A DNA stretch of 20,610 nt from the NCBI GenBank assembly GCA_017984655.1, contig JAGNZB010000013.1, positions 1-20,610 on the forward strand, given 5' to 3'. The translations under genes were made by a program, and so were the position numbers. The stretch is from Candidatus Altimarinota bacterium (GTDB lineage: Bacteria; Patescibacteriota; Gracilibacteria; RBG-16-42-10). The notes beneath the pieces are model-generated. The model was not told where the DNA came from and did not search any database. It worked only from the letters and a program-made list of their open reading frames with translations. Of the stretch, positions 1 through 6,837 are shown piece by piece; position 1 is the first letter of the stretch; each line of letters begins with the position of its first letter.

Positions 1-40
1 TCACCCAATTGTGTTACCATCTTAAAGCATTTTCTTTTTT

Positions 41-1264
41 ATGAACTTCAAGAAAGCTCTGATTGCTCTCGGTTTCCCGATGACACTGCAAGCGCCTGTA
101 CTCTTCGCCCAAACCCCCGACATGATCGAAAGTGTGGAAACTGCCGAAGTGAACAAAAATGTCAGCTTCAATGTAGTCGGTCCAGCCACCACAGACACCG
201 AGAACCAATTCATCTGGGACTTTGGTGATGGCTCTGCTGGCAGTGGATTATCGATCCCACACACATTCATCAAACCAGGACACTATGAAATCAGTGTCAC
301 AATCAAAAACGAACAAGTAACGTCTCCCAAGATCAGCAAGACGCTCTTTGTCTACGACCAAATTCAGACATTTCTAGTCAATAAACAAACTAACAATCAA
401 GAACTCTTTGCCTTGGGCAAAGCTCTCCAACAAAAACACATCCACATTCAATTTCTCAATATTGAAGATGAGTGGAATCACGAAGAGGTCTTATTGTTAG
501 AAAAAAGCCAATTCATTTTCACCAACATCCCACCATCCGGATTAGTAGCGACAGCAAACAACGCATATCTCAAGGATAGCACCCTAGTGACAGTCACTGA
601 TCATCCGCTCCATACCCTAGAAAGACTGAGTAAAACTAGCTTTAGCAATATTGGCGCTGCGAAGATCATCCTGACTCAATCAGCAGCCCTAACACAAGAT
701 GGCCAAAATCCTTCGCTCCTCGAAGCGCAAAATGATGCTGAGCTCAGCGGTATCTTGATCAACCGTGAATTACCAATGATCCAGGTAGACACCCAAGAAA
801 GAGTGGGGTTTGGCAACTTCACACTGGCGATCACCAACTACTTACGAAGCAAAGGCACTGAAGATATCAGTCTCTTCCTCTTACTCAGTATTCCCATCAT
901 TGTCACCTTAATTAGTTTCTTCCGCCAATTTGTCGGTATTGCCACCTTGGGATTGTATGCACCAATGGTATTTACCCTGATATTCCTCATTGTTGGTGCA
1001 ATCGCCGGCAGTGTCACCTTTGTACTTGTAGTCTTCTTTAGTATCTTACTCCAAAGGTTACTGCACAAAATCCGGGTGATGTATGTACCAAAAATGGCAA
1101 TGATATTGATTGGGCTCACCCTAGTGATGCTGGGTGGACTCTTTATGAGTGTCTACTTTGATCTTGATACGATTATTGGCATTGAAATCTTCCCACTGAT
1201 TTTCTTGGTCACAATGGGTGAACGTTTTATTAGTTTAAAACTAGAGAGGCCTCAAATCAGCTAG
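41..1264 (+). CDS. PKD-domain / 7TM (transglutaminase-associated type) membrane protein, frame-disrupted 3' end
   Basis: The protein starts with a signal peptide (residues 1-24, ending LFAQ). A PKD-like Ig domain follows at about 30-105, carrying the WDFGDGS signature and an HTF strand. Residues 107-260 look like an alpha/beta extracytoplasmic region, and from about 278 several hydrophobic helices follow. The membrane part resembles the C-terminal 7TM module of the 'inactive transglutaminase plus 7TM' (UUP1) family. In other bacteria that family sits next to a RimK-related ATP-grasp ligase, which is exactly the downstream gene here. The frame stops at 1262-1264, but the last helices expected of the family continue in another frame to 1466, so the gene is disrupted or recoded. 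The start is the ATG at 41; no clear Shine-Dalgarno is visible. It is the first gene seen of the operon ending at 5375. Its role is unknown; a membrane partner of the ligase is an inference. The PKD call is firm, the 7TM family assignment moderate. Confidence 0.75.
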   Translation: MNFKKALIALGFPMTLQAPVLFAQTPDMIESVETAEVNKNVSFNVVGPATTDTENQFIWDFGDGSAGSGLSIPHTFIKPGHYEISVTIKNEQVTSPKISKTLFVYDQIQTFLVNKQTNNQELFALGKALQQKHIHIQFLNIEDEWNHEEVLLLEKSQFIFTNIPPSGLVATANNAYLKDSTLVTVTDHPLHTLERLSKTSFSNIGAAKIILTQSAALTQDGQNPSLLEAQNDAELSGILINRELPMIQVDTQERVGFGNFTLAITNYLRSKGTEDISLFLLLSIPIIVTLISFFRQFVGIATLGLYAPMVFTLIFLIVGAIAGSVTFVLVVFFSILLQRLLHKIRVMYVPKMAMILIGLTLVMLGGLFMSVYFDLDTIIGIEIFPLIFLVTMGERFISLKLERPQIS

Positions 1265-1466
1265 TCTTTTATATTTTGAAACTATCCTAGTGGCAATGAT
1301 CATTTATCTCGTACTAGTGAGCAGCAAAGAATATATCTTGGCATATCCTGAGATCATTTTCTTGATGATCCCCATCAATTATTTGATCGGCAAATGGACA
1401 GGATTACGTATCTCTGAGTTGCTCAGATTTCGTGAGTTGATTGACACTATAGAACAAGATTCTTAA
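1245..1466 (+). pseudogene. Out-of-frame C-terminal segment of the 7TM protein
   Basis: This reading frame opens just after an in-frame TAG at 1242-1244 and ends at TAA 1464-1466. It encodes about 73 residues: a hydrophobic helix (ETILVAMIIYLVL), then a second one containing AYPEIIFLMIPINYLIG, then WTGLRISELLRFREL. These have the character of the last transmembrane helices and the tail of the 7TM module, and there is no start codon suited to independent translation. The two frames overlap only at 1245-1261, so the joining event must lie there. It needs a net +1 shift. The stretch has no homopolymer longer than three bases, which argues against the commonest type of sequencing error. A true mutation, an assembly error or +1 recoding remain possible. 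Confidence 0.7.
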
Positions 1467-1477
1467 GGACGCCGACT

Positions 1478-3841
1478 ATGAAAATCTTTTCTACAGGCAT
1501 TCTCGGCATGAATGCGAGGAACTTGCTCTATATCAAGCCATTCAATAGAAGCAAGGCTATTCAACTCGCAGATAATAAACTGCAATCAAAAGAATTCTTT
1601 CGAAAACATCAGATTCCTAGTGCTCGAGTCTATAAAGTAATCTCCAACAAAAAAGAACTCGAACACTTCACCTTTGATGAAATTGCCGCCAAAAGCTTTG
1701 TGATCAAACCGAACCGAGGATTTGGCGGGCAAGGAATCAAGATCATTCTTGATCGGCAAGCACTGACCGAGCAGAGAGTACGTGAGCTCAAAGCACATAT
1801 CGCTGAAGTGCTTGATGGAAACTTCTCACTTTCCAACGCTCCGGATGTTGCTCTGATCGAGCAAAGAATCATCTGTCACCCCGAGCTTGCCAGCTTCAGT
1901 TACAAAGGTCTCCCCGATCTGCGCATCATTGTTCACAATCTAATCCCGGTGATGGCAATGCTGCGACTGCCAACCAAAGAGTCAGATGGCAAAGCAAACT
2001 ACCATGCCGGTGGAGCCATTGCGGGTATTGATCTGGCTACCGGTAAGATAATACGCACGTTGATCCATGGTGAACCGGTTGAATTTCTCCCGGGCCAAAC
2101 TACCAGTATTCTTGGCTACACCATTCCCAACTGGGACCAAATCCTTTTGATCGCATCCAAAGCTCAGCTCTATTCCAACATCGGCTATCTTGCCATTGAT
2201 ATTGTACTCAACAAAAAAGGTGAGCCACTAGTACTAGAGATGAATGCCCGAGGAGGACTAGCGATCCAAATCGCCAACAACAGCGGACTACGAGAACGTC
2301 TTGACCGCATTCAAGGTCTCAAGATCAAAGACCCAATCAAGGGTGTACGCATTGGAAAAGAGTTGTTCGGCAGCAATAAAACTACCGAAACCCTTGAAGA
2401 CGAGATCAAAGAAATGACAGGCAAAGAAATCCTAGGGTCATATGAAGTAGTAGAACTAAGCGGAGCAAGAAAACCTGAACGCAATATCGCCCTAGTTGAT
2501 ACTAGTAAGATCTACACATCGATAGACAAAAAACTTGCGATCAAACAAGGGGTAATCCCAAAAGATTATGAGCAAAAAGACACTATCGAATTTTTCAAAG
2601 CAAAACTCACTATTGGCAGTCGGACAAGACGCACTTTTGTGACGATCAAAGATTATAGCAACCAAACATACAAAATCGTTATCGGTCGCCGCAACCTTCG
2701 CGATACATTGATCGACCCCTTCCGAGGACTCCCAGAGACCTATCTCAACGTACCAAAAATTGTCAGCTCAGGTCTAGAACAAGAGAAAGAAGCTGACAAA
2801 CTCTTGGAAGAGCTCTATAGCAAAGTCCATTTTTTAGAATATATCAAACCAATCAATCTTGCAGAAGAATATCAAAAATGGAAAGCAAATAAACAGTATT
2901 CACCTCAACTGAGCTACCAATCACCCCCAGACTCGCACAAGAGTATGCTGCAGGAATTGGATAGCATCCCCCAATTCAATTCAGATATCGGCATCCAAAT
3001 CAACTTACGTGCCAAAGAACTCATCACTCAAATCAAGCTTGTTAGCAGTATTGGCAGTAGCGAATACCAGTATTTCAGTGAAATGCTATTCCCTCGGCTC
3101 ACGGCGGATGAAATGTCAGATGCCATGAATCAAATCAACCTACCAATAGCCGCCAAGGACGAGAGACGAATCATCCTAGACTCAAAAGATATTCAACGCT
3201 TCTTTCAAAATACCCTAGAGAAGATCGGTCTCAACAAATGGAAGGTCAAAATAGACCCCCACGGACTCTCAACGATCAGAATCCAAAGTAATTCCATCAT
3301 AGCCATCCCCGAAGGAAAACGAGTTGCACAAGAGAGACTGTGGCAACTAACAGCACACGAAATCCTTGCGCATGCACTGATCAAAGAAAATAGTCTCCAG
3401 CAAAAATGGCGGATCTTTAGCTACGGCTTCCCAGGCTACATCTATACCCAAGAAGGCATCGCTGTAGTCCACGAGATCATCTCTACTCCAGAGCTACAAA
3501 ATACGATCAAAAGACGCTCAGCAAAATACGCACTTCTGAGTGAGAAAGCGCGCTCTATTGATGGCCGTGAGCTGATGAAAGAACTACTCACACTCTATAC
3601 ACCACTCAAAGCTTGGCGAATGTTTGTCAACATGAAACGGGGCACAACCGACACCAACCAAATTGGTAGCTTTGGTCGAGAAGCGATCTACTTCCAAGGG
3701 CTCAGACAATTCCCCAACCAACTCCAACCACCAGCGATATTCTATAGTGGCAGAATCAGTACCAGCAGTGTTGCAACAGCAACAAAGTACAATAGTCTGC
3801 CTCACATCATTATTCCTGACATTGTAGAGATCCTCACATGA
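1478..3841 (+). CDS. Fusion: ATP-grasp glutamate-ligase-like + retropepsin-like + MATCAP/DUF1704-type metallopeptidase
   Basis: There are three regions in 787 residues. Residues 1-290 are an ATP-grasp enzyme of the RimK-related alpha-L-glutamate ligase-like group: KPNRGFGGQGI (77-87) for ATP binding, and EMNARGG (254-260) with the Glu/Asn magnesium ligands. Residues 315-420 resemble the RimB / 'ATP-dependent zinc protease' retropepsin-like family: ILGSYEVVELSG, then ALVDTSKIYTSI with DTS in place of the usual DTG, then YKIVIGRRNLRDTLIDP. Residues 500-787 match the DUF1704/MATCAP metallopeptidases: HEILAH (627-632) as the HExxxH zinc site and TQEGIAVVHE (657-666), equivalent to the QEGLA motif. 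The start has a good Shine-Dalgarno (AAGGA at 1465-1469). The stop overlaps the next start (ATGA). Expected activities are amino-acid (probably glutamate) addition and removal on an unknown acceptor. Domain calls are strong for the first and third regions and moderate for the middle one. Confidence 0.82.
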   Translation: MKIFSTGILGMNARNLLYIKPFNRSKAIQLADNKLQSKEFFRKHQIPSARVYKVISNKKELEHFTFDEIAAKSFVIKPNRGFGGQGIKIILDRQALTEQRVRELKAHIAEVLDGNFSLSNAPDVALIEQRIICHPELASFSYKGLPDLRIIVHNLIPVMAMLRLPTKESDGKANYHAGGAIAGIDLATGKIIRTLIHGEPVEFLPGQTTSILGYTIPNWDQILLIASKAQLYSNIGYLAIDIVLNKKGEPLVLEMNARGGLAIQIANNSGLRERLDRIQGLKIKDPIKGVRIGKELFGSNKTTETLEDEIKEMTGKEILGSYEVVELSGARKPERNIALVDTSKIYTSIDKKLAIKQGVIPKDYEQKDTIEFFKAKLTIGSRTRRTFVTIKDYSNQTYKIVIGRRNLRDTLIDPFRGLPETYLNVPKIVSSGLEQEKEADKLLEELYSKVHFLEYIKPINLAEEYQKWKANKQYSPQLSYQSPPDSHKSMLQELDSIPQFNSDIGIQINLRAKELITQIKLVSSIGSSEYQYFSEMLFPRLTADEMSDAMNQINLPIAAKDERRIILDSKDIQRFFQNTLEKIGLNKWKVKIDPHGLSTIRIQSNSIIAIPEGKRVAQERLWQLTAHEILAHALIKENSLQQKWRIFSYGFPGYIYTQEGIAVVHEIISTPELQNTIKRRSAKYALLSEKARSIDGRELMKELLTLYTPLKAWRMFVNMKRGTTDTNQIGSFGREAIYFQGLRQFPNQLQPPAIFYSGRISTSSVATATKYNSLPHIIIPDIVEILT

Positions 3842-4491
3842 ACCACGCCATCGTCATCGCAGTCCGCCCCCCTATCGTAGGCCAAGCTGGCATGAGCTTT
3901 TACAAACATGCTGATGAACATACTTGCTTTGATCTCTACACAAACTACATCGAAGAGCTTGCAGCATTGATCCAAAAGAGCGAAACAGCCGATCTCTGGC
4001 TTAGTTGTGAAGACCACTATCAATCCACCCTGGTCCAACAGCGATTTCCTCAACTCAAGCGATACTTTATCGCCCCCAAGAACCCTCGTGATTTCCTACC
4101 CACAATCCTCCATCGAGCTTGCATAGAGGAAGAGTACCGAACTGCTTTAATTTTGTTAGCAGAATTTAGCTTCATTGCCCCCGAAACAATCACCAAATAT
4201 CAAAAGATATTGGGAAGCAATGCCAGAACAATGATTCTGTTTAGCCACGATGGCAACACCCTCGATGCATTGATGACAAATTTCCCTTTCCAGCATATTT
4301 ATGAAGATATCATTTGGCAGAAAAATGACACACTGCAGCAACTAGCTAGCGCTTGCAAAGATGCTGGCATCAACCACAAAATCAACAAAACTGACATTGA
4401 CACACTCACAGATAAGATGCCCGATAATAAATTTACTAGCCTATTTTCCAAAACCTATGCTATTATTGGACGCCAATTTACCAATTTATGA
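3838..4491 (+). CDS. Divergent DUF2064 / TIGR04282-like GT-A glycosyltransferase
   Basis: This is a 217-residue cytoplasmic-looking protein with no signal peptide. The second half follows the layout of the 'rSAM/selenodomain-associated transferase 1' (DUF2064) glycosyltransferase-A family. RTALILLAEFSFIAPETI (101-118) sits where the family has a strand ending in the DxP metal site. FSHDGNTLDAL (135-145) stands in for the DGG motif. FQHIYEDIIWQKNDTLQQL (151-169) corresponds to the typical FedipWs...vl segment, and NKTDIDTLTDKM (183-194) to the final DvDtpeDL. The Asp of the metal site is not conserved (AEFSF), so catalysis may be altered or lost. The gene overlaps both neighbours by ATGA junctions, so it is probably translationally coupled to the ligase/peptidase fusion. 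The assignment rests on motif order only, and a different nucleotidyltransferase-like fold is possible. Confidence 0.5.
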   Translation: MNHAIVIAVRPPIVGQAGMSFYKHADEHTCFDLYTNYIEELAALIQKSETADLWLSCEDHYQSTLVQQRFPQLKRYFIAPKNPRDFLPTILHRACIEEEYRTALILLAEFSFIAPETITKYQKILGSNARTMILFSHDGNTLDALMTNFPFQHIYEDIIWQKNDTLQQLASACKDAGINHKINKTDIDTLTDKMPDNKFTSLFSKTYAIIGRQFTNL

Positions 4492-5375
4492 ATAGCACTA
4501 TTACCAAATTAAAGAACGGCGTCTGTGTCATTCTGCAGGACGGTGACGGCAAAATCCTTTTAGGAAAACGTCAAAATGTCTTGGGAGAAAACACTTGGGG
4601 ATTGCCTGGTGGTCATCAGAAGATCGGAGAGAGTATCATCGAATGTGCCCGCCGCGAAGTATTTAATGAGGTCAACATCGAGCTAGCAACTATGGATCTG
4701 ATCGGTGTCAGTGAGATTGTTGATACAGGACTAGACTACCAACTAGTAGAGCTTGGGTACGCCTCCACCAAGTGGGAAGGTATTTTGGAGCTCAAACAAC
4801 ACAAATACTGCAGTGAGTGGAGATTCTTCGACATCCATGATCTCCCAGAAGACATTTTTAGTGCTCATCGCCCCATCGTAGAAATGTTTGTAAACAAAAT
4901 CATCAACAAAGAAGAGAAAAAAACCGACAATCTCTACAACATCATTCATCCTCATTTCAAGATCGGTGTGCAAGCCTTCGTTATCAACAAGAAAGGCCAA
5001 CTCCTAATGGGCCTCCGCAAAGACCCTTATGATAAGGGCAACTGGGGTATGCCTGGAGGTCATCTAGACCTTGGCGAAACACTCGAAGAGTGTACGTTGC
5101 GTGAATTAGTCGAAGAAACTGGCTTAGTAGCTGATCACGCTTTGCAATTTGGCTCAGTAGAGCAACCAATCACCCTTTCAAACAAGCATTATCTTCACTT
5201 TGGTTTCTTGGTCAAAGATTTCGATGAGAAAGAGTTGATCAATGGTGAGCCAGATGATATCGATCACTGGGAATGGTTTGACCTCGACAATATGCCAGCC
5301 AATCTCGCCCCCACCCAACGCGAAATGATCCTCAAATTCCTCAAATTCAAGAAAATCAGCTTCCAAAAAAACTAG
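4488..5375 (+). CDS. Tandem Nudix hydrolase (two Nudix domains)
   Basis: There are two Nudix domains of about 145 residues each. Domain 2 (about 155-292) has a complete Nudix box: G191-x5-E197-x7-R205 E206 L-V-E209 E210-T-G212-L. Domain 1 (about 8-140) has the same spacing, but the box reads REVFNEVNI, so one of the paired glutamates (Asn60) and the glycine (Asn63) are replaced; that half may be weak, specialised or structural. Both halves carry the NTWGLPGG / NWGMPGG strand before the box and a WRFFD/WEWFD segment after it, as in MTH1/NUDT15-like nucleotide pyrophosphatases. Each would cleave a nucleoside diphosphate linked to X; the substrate cannot be read from sequence. The gene starts inside the stop of the glycosyltransferase-like gene and is last in the operon, just before a terminator. 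The arrangement suggests internal duplication followed by divergence. Confidence 0.88.
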   Translation: MNSTITKLKNGVCVILQDGDGKILLGKRQNVLGENTWGLPGGHQKIGESIIECARREVFNEVNIELATMDLIGVSEIVDTGLDYQLVELGYASTKWEGILELKQHKYCSEWRFFDIHDLPEDIFSAHRPIVEMFVNKIINKEEKKTDNLYNIIHPHFKIGVQAFVINKKGQLLMGLRKDPYDKGNWGMPGGHLDLGETLEECTLRELVEETGLVADHALQFGSVEQPITLSNKHYLHFGFLVKDFDEKELINGEPDDIDHWEWFDLDNMPANLAPTQREMILKFLKFKKISFQKN

Positions 5376-5387
5376 TCAAAATAATAC

Positions 5388-5430
5388 AAAAAAGCCGAGC
5401 TCGGTATTTCTACGAGAGCTCGGCTTTTTT
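5388..5430 (+). terminator. Intrinsic terminator of the 41-5375 operon
   Basis: A perfect GC-rich stem (GCCGAGCTC against GAGCTCGGC) encloses a 13-base loop and is followed by six T; the A-run before the stem extends the pairing. It begins 12 bases after the Nudix stop codon. Confidence 0.9.
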
Positions 5431-5667
5431 GAAATTCAAAACTAAACCATCCCAACACTGTTTCTTCATCGAGCACAAGAAAACCGACAGTCAAATACAG
5501 CAGTTTGTTGTGATGAGCTCTATAAACGCTCAGTATAATGATTGGGCAGCACAAGCGAGCTTACCATCACTTTAACAAATCTCGAGCCAAGAACACGACT
5601 AGAGAGCTCGAGAGCATAGCCCTGTTCAATGACTGAGAGCCCAAGATCACAATCACCAGGCATCAAA
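5431..5667. other. Intergenic, no recognised gene
   Basis: I see no convincing gene here. An open stretch of about 45 codons on the minus strand (roughly 5527-5662, beginning MPGDCDLGL) is too short and unrecognised to call. The 6-base palindrome CTCGAG occurs twice (near 5580 and 5607), so the segment between could pair weakly. The region lies between the operon terminator and the 3' end of the minus-strand SRPBCC gene. Confidence 0.5.
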
Positions 5668-6105
5668 CTATTCTTCGCACAGTGCTTTTAGCTTTTTCAA
5701 TGCCTCAGGCCAAGTATCATTCATAAACTGCACGAAGCTCTCTGGCACATCAAGCTCAACATCTAGCTTAGTCGCTTCACCCTGCTCCGTGAATGTGTAG
5801 CTCTCGTAAGCTGGCGCCCAAGCTTTGACCCGATCACTAGTAGTATCCTCAATACCATTGTTCACTTCACCGAAATGACGAATAGCAACAAATTTATGCA
5901 GCTGATTGTCAGCAATCTCAGACAACATCCCACCACCACTACCATCAACAAACTTGATTCGAGCCCCATTCTCCCAAGAACCATCATAGTCAGACCCCGC
6001 AGAAAACACACCAGCCCAAACTCGATAAGACTCCTGAGCCAACATCAGATCCCAAACCTTCTTTACAGGAGCCTGAATCACAATGCTAAAATGAAGTTTT
6101 TCCAT
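5668..6105 (-). CDS. SRPBCC / AHSA1-like START-domain protein
   Basis: This is a 145-residue protein of the polyketide cyclase/SRPBCC superfamily, a single-domain helix-grip fold that binds hydrophobic ligands. It begins with the strand MEKLHFSIVIQAPVKKVWDLM, typical of AHSA1-like members (a beta strand, then the ApvekVWd helix). YRVWAGVFSAGSDYDGSW follows, then GARIKFVDGSGGGMLSEI, a YTFTEQGEATKLDVEL strand and the closing amphipathic helix NDTWPEALKKLKALC. The reading frame can be extended to a TTG at 6126, but the ATG at 6105 fits the family's N-terminus, so I choose it; no Shine-Dalgarno is visible. The gene stands alone between the operon 1 terminator and the repeat-rich region. Its ligand and function are not predictable; some relatives are annotated as stress or resistance proteins, but nothing here supports that. 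Confidence 0.85.
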   Translation of the reverse strand: MEKLHFSIVIQAPVKKVWDLMLAQESYRVWAGVFSAGSDYDGSWENGARIKFVDGSGGGMLSEIADNQLHKFVAIRHFGEVNNGIEDTTSDRVKAWAPAYESYTFTEQGEATKLDVELDVPESFVQFMNDTWPEALKKLKALCEE

Positions 6106-6170
6106 AAGGAAAGAATTAATAATCAACAGTATTCATTCTTAAACTAAGTAAGCGCTTGATGCAATGAAAA

Positions 6171-6226
6171 GAAAGTACGAACCGAGATACTCGGCAGGAT
6201 CCTTCGCATACGCTCAGGATGACGGA
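6171..6226 (+). repeat. Dispersed hairpin repeat, copy 1
   Basis: This is an approximately 50-base intergenic repeat. Its core is CCGAGATACTCGG (a CCGAG/CTCGG hairpin), followed by a second short hairpin with ATCCT/AGGAT arms and a GACGG tail. Similar copies are at 6361-6418, 6440-6487 and 20174-20223. The hairpin arms are conserved while the loop between ATCCT and AGGAT varies, the pattern expected for a mobile or BIME-like structured repeat. Short open frames across it are not genes. Confidence 0.85.
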
Positions 6227-6260
6227 GTGGGAGAAAGCAGAATCTTTTCGCTGTTTTTTC

Positions 6261-6341
6261 CCTTCACTTTTACTTTCACCTTCACTTTCCATGAGCGAAG
6301 CAGCCCGGAAAGAAACGTAAAGGTAAAAGTAAAAGTGAAGG
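6261..6341. repeat. Polypyrimidine/polypurine long hairpin
   Basis: A 22-base pyrimidine arm (6261-6282, beginning CCTTCACTTTTACTTTC) pairs with a purine arm (6320-6341) at 21 of 22 positions around a 37-base spacer. A related, more degenerate pair lies at about 20062-20152 in the opposite orientation, also next to a copy of the GGCGAAAGTAyGArCCGAGAT repeat. This makes it part of a composite element. Confidence 0.8.
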
Positions 6342-6360
6342 TAATTTGATTAGGCTTTGG

Positions 6361-6418
6361 CGAAAGTACGAACCGAGATACTCGGCAAGATCCTTCGACT
6401 ACGCTCAGGACGGCGGGT
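6361..6418 (+). repeat. Dispersed hairpin repeat, copy 2
   Basis: It shares CGAAAGTACGAACCGAGATA with copy 1 and then the same two-hairpin layout (CTCGGCAAGATCCTTCG, loop, CTCAGGACGG). It directly follows the polypurine hairpin; the same order is seen, inverted, near 20000-20060. Confidence 0.85.
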
Positions 6419-6439
6419 TGGAGAGTGAGTATCAGGCAG

Positions 6440-6487
6440 CGAACCGAGATAGTCGGCAGGATCCTTCACGAGGTTCAGGATGACGGA
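6440..6487 (+). repeat. Dispersed hairpin repeat, copy 3
   Basis: GAACCGAGATAGTCGG is followed by CAGGATCCTTC, a changed loop (ACGAGG) and TTCAGGATGACGG. The ATCCT/AGGAT arms are kept although the loop differs from the other copies. The stretch 6488-6560 after it shows nothing recognisable. Confidence 0.8.
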
Positions 6488-6563
6488 AGGAAATGATAGA
6501 AATAGAATACAGCGTTGGCACCGAAGCAAGGGCAGGACTAAAACGCCATTCGTCATCCCACCT

Positions 6564-6683
6564 TAGTCTTCGTCTCAGTCTCAGTCTTCCACGAGCACGC
6601 TAAAAACTGCCTTTCTGATAAAGACAGTATGTAGAAAGACTGAGACTGAGGGTAAGACTCGCCCGCCTATGGCGTGCTCGTGG
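6564..6683. repeat. Two interleaved inverted repeats next to tRNA-Val
   Basis: Arm A (6564-6588, pyrimidine-rich, built on TCTCAGTCTCAGTCTT) is complementary to arm A' (6635-6659). Arm B (6589-6600, CCACGAGCACGC) is perfectly complementary to arm B' (6672-6683). The order A-B-A'-B' is interleaved, so both pairings together would form a pseudoknot-like topology. Arm B' includes two bases of the encoded CCA end of the tRNA gene. Confidence 0.8.
6601..6628 (-). terminator. Probable intrinsic terminator of tRNA-Val
   Basis: Read on the minus strand, ACTGTCTTT pairs with AAAGGCAGT (9 bp with one G-U) around a 5-base loop, followed by five T. It lies 53 bases downstream of the tRNA 3' end, between the arms of the interleaved inverted repeats. 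Confidence 0.65.
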
Positions 6684-6757
6684 TGGGCGATAGAGGACTC
6701 GAACCTCCGACCTCCACAATGTCAATGTGGCGCTCTAGCCAGCTGAGCTAACCGCCC
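6681..6757 (-). tRNA. tRNA-Val (GAC anticodon)
   Basis: The minus strand gives a full cloverleaf. The acceptor stem is GGGCGGT/ATCGCCC with discriminator A, followed by an encoded CCA. The D arm contains GCTCAGCTGG. The anticodon stem CCACA/TGTGG encloses loop TTGACAT, placing GAC at positions 34-36 (reads GUC/GUU, valine). The T arm is GGAGGTTCGAGTCCTC. There is no intron. Confidence 0.97.
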
Positions 6758-6785
6758 GTGGTCGTGATGTACTCTGGCAGGCGGT

Positions 6786-6814
6786 ACTATATGTCGAGTT
6801 CAACAAAATGTAAA
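6786..6814 (-). promoter_or_regulatory. Sigma70-type promoter of tRNA-Val
   Basis: On the minus strand: -35 TTTACA (6809-6814), a 17-base spacer, and -10 TATAGT (6786-6791). The expected start is about 20 bases upstream of the mature tRNA 5' end at 6757. Confidence 0.75.
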
Positions 6815-6837
6815 TCCCAGGATCATCTTGGCATACG

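Noticed and set aside
6261..6341. Intrinsic terminator
   Set aside because: The hairpin has a long loop, an A/T and purine-rich stem and no T-tract at the right place; it fits a repeat element better.
6164..6349. Short plus-strand frame of 61 codons containing SFAYAQDDG
   Set aside because: It is made of the dispersed hairpin repeat and the purine hairpin; the FAYAQDD phrase is the translation of repeat DNA, not a gene.
6350..6556. Minus-strand frame of 68 codons
   Set aside because: It covers two copies of the same dispersed repeat in reverse; no gene-like features.
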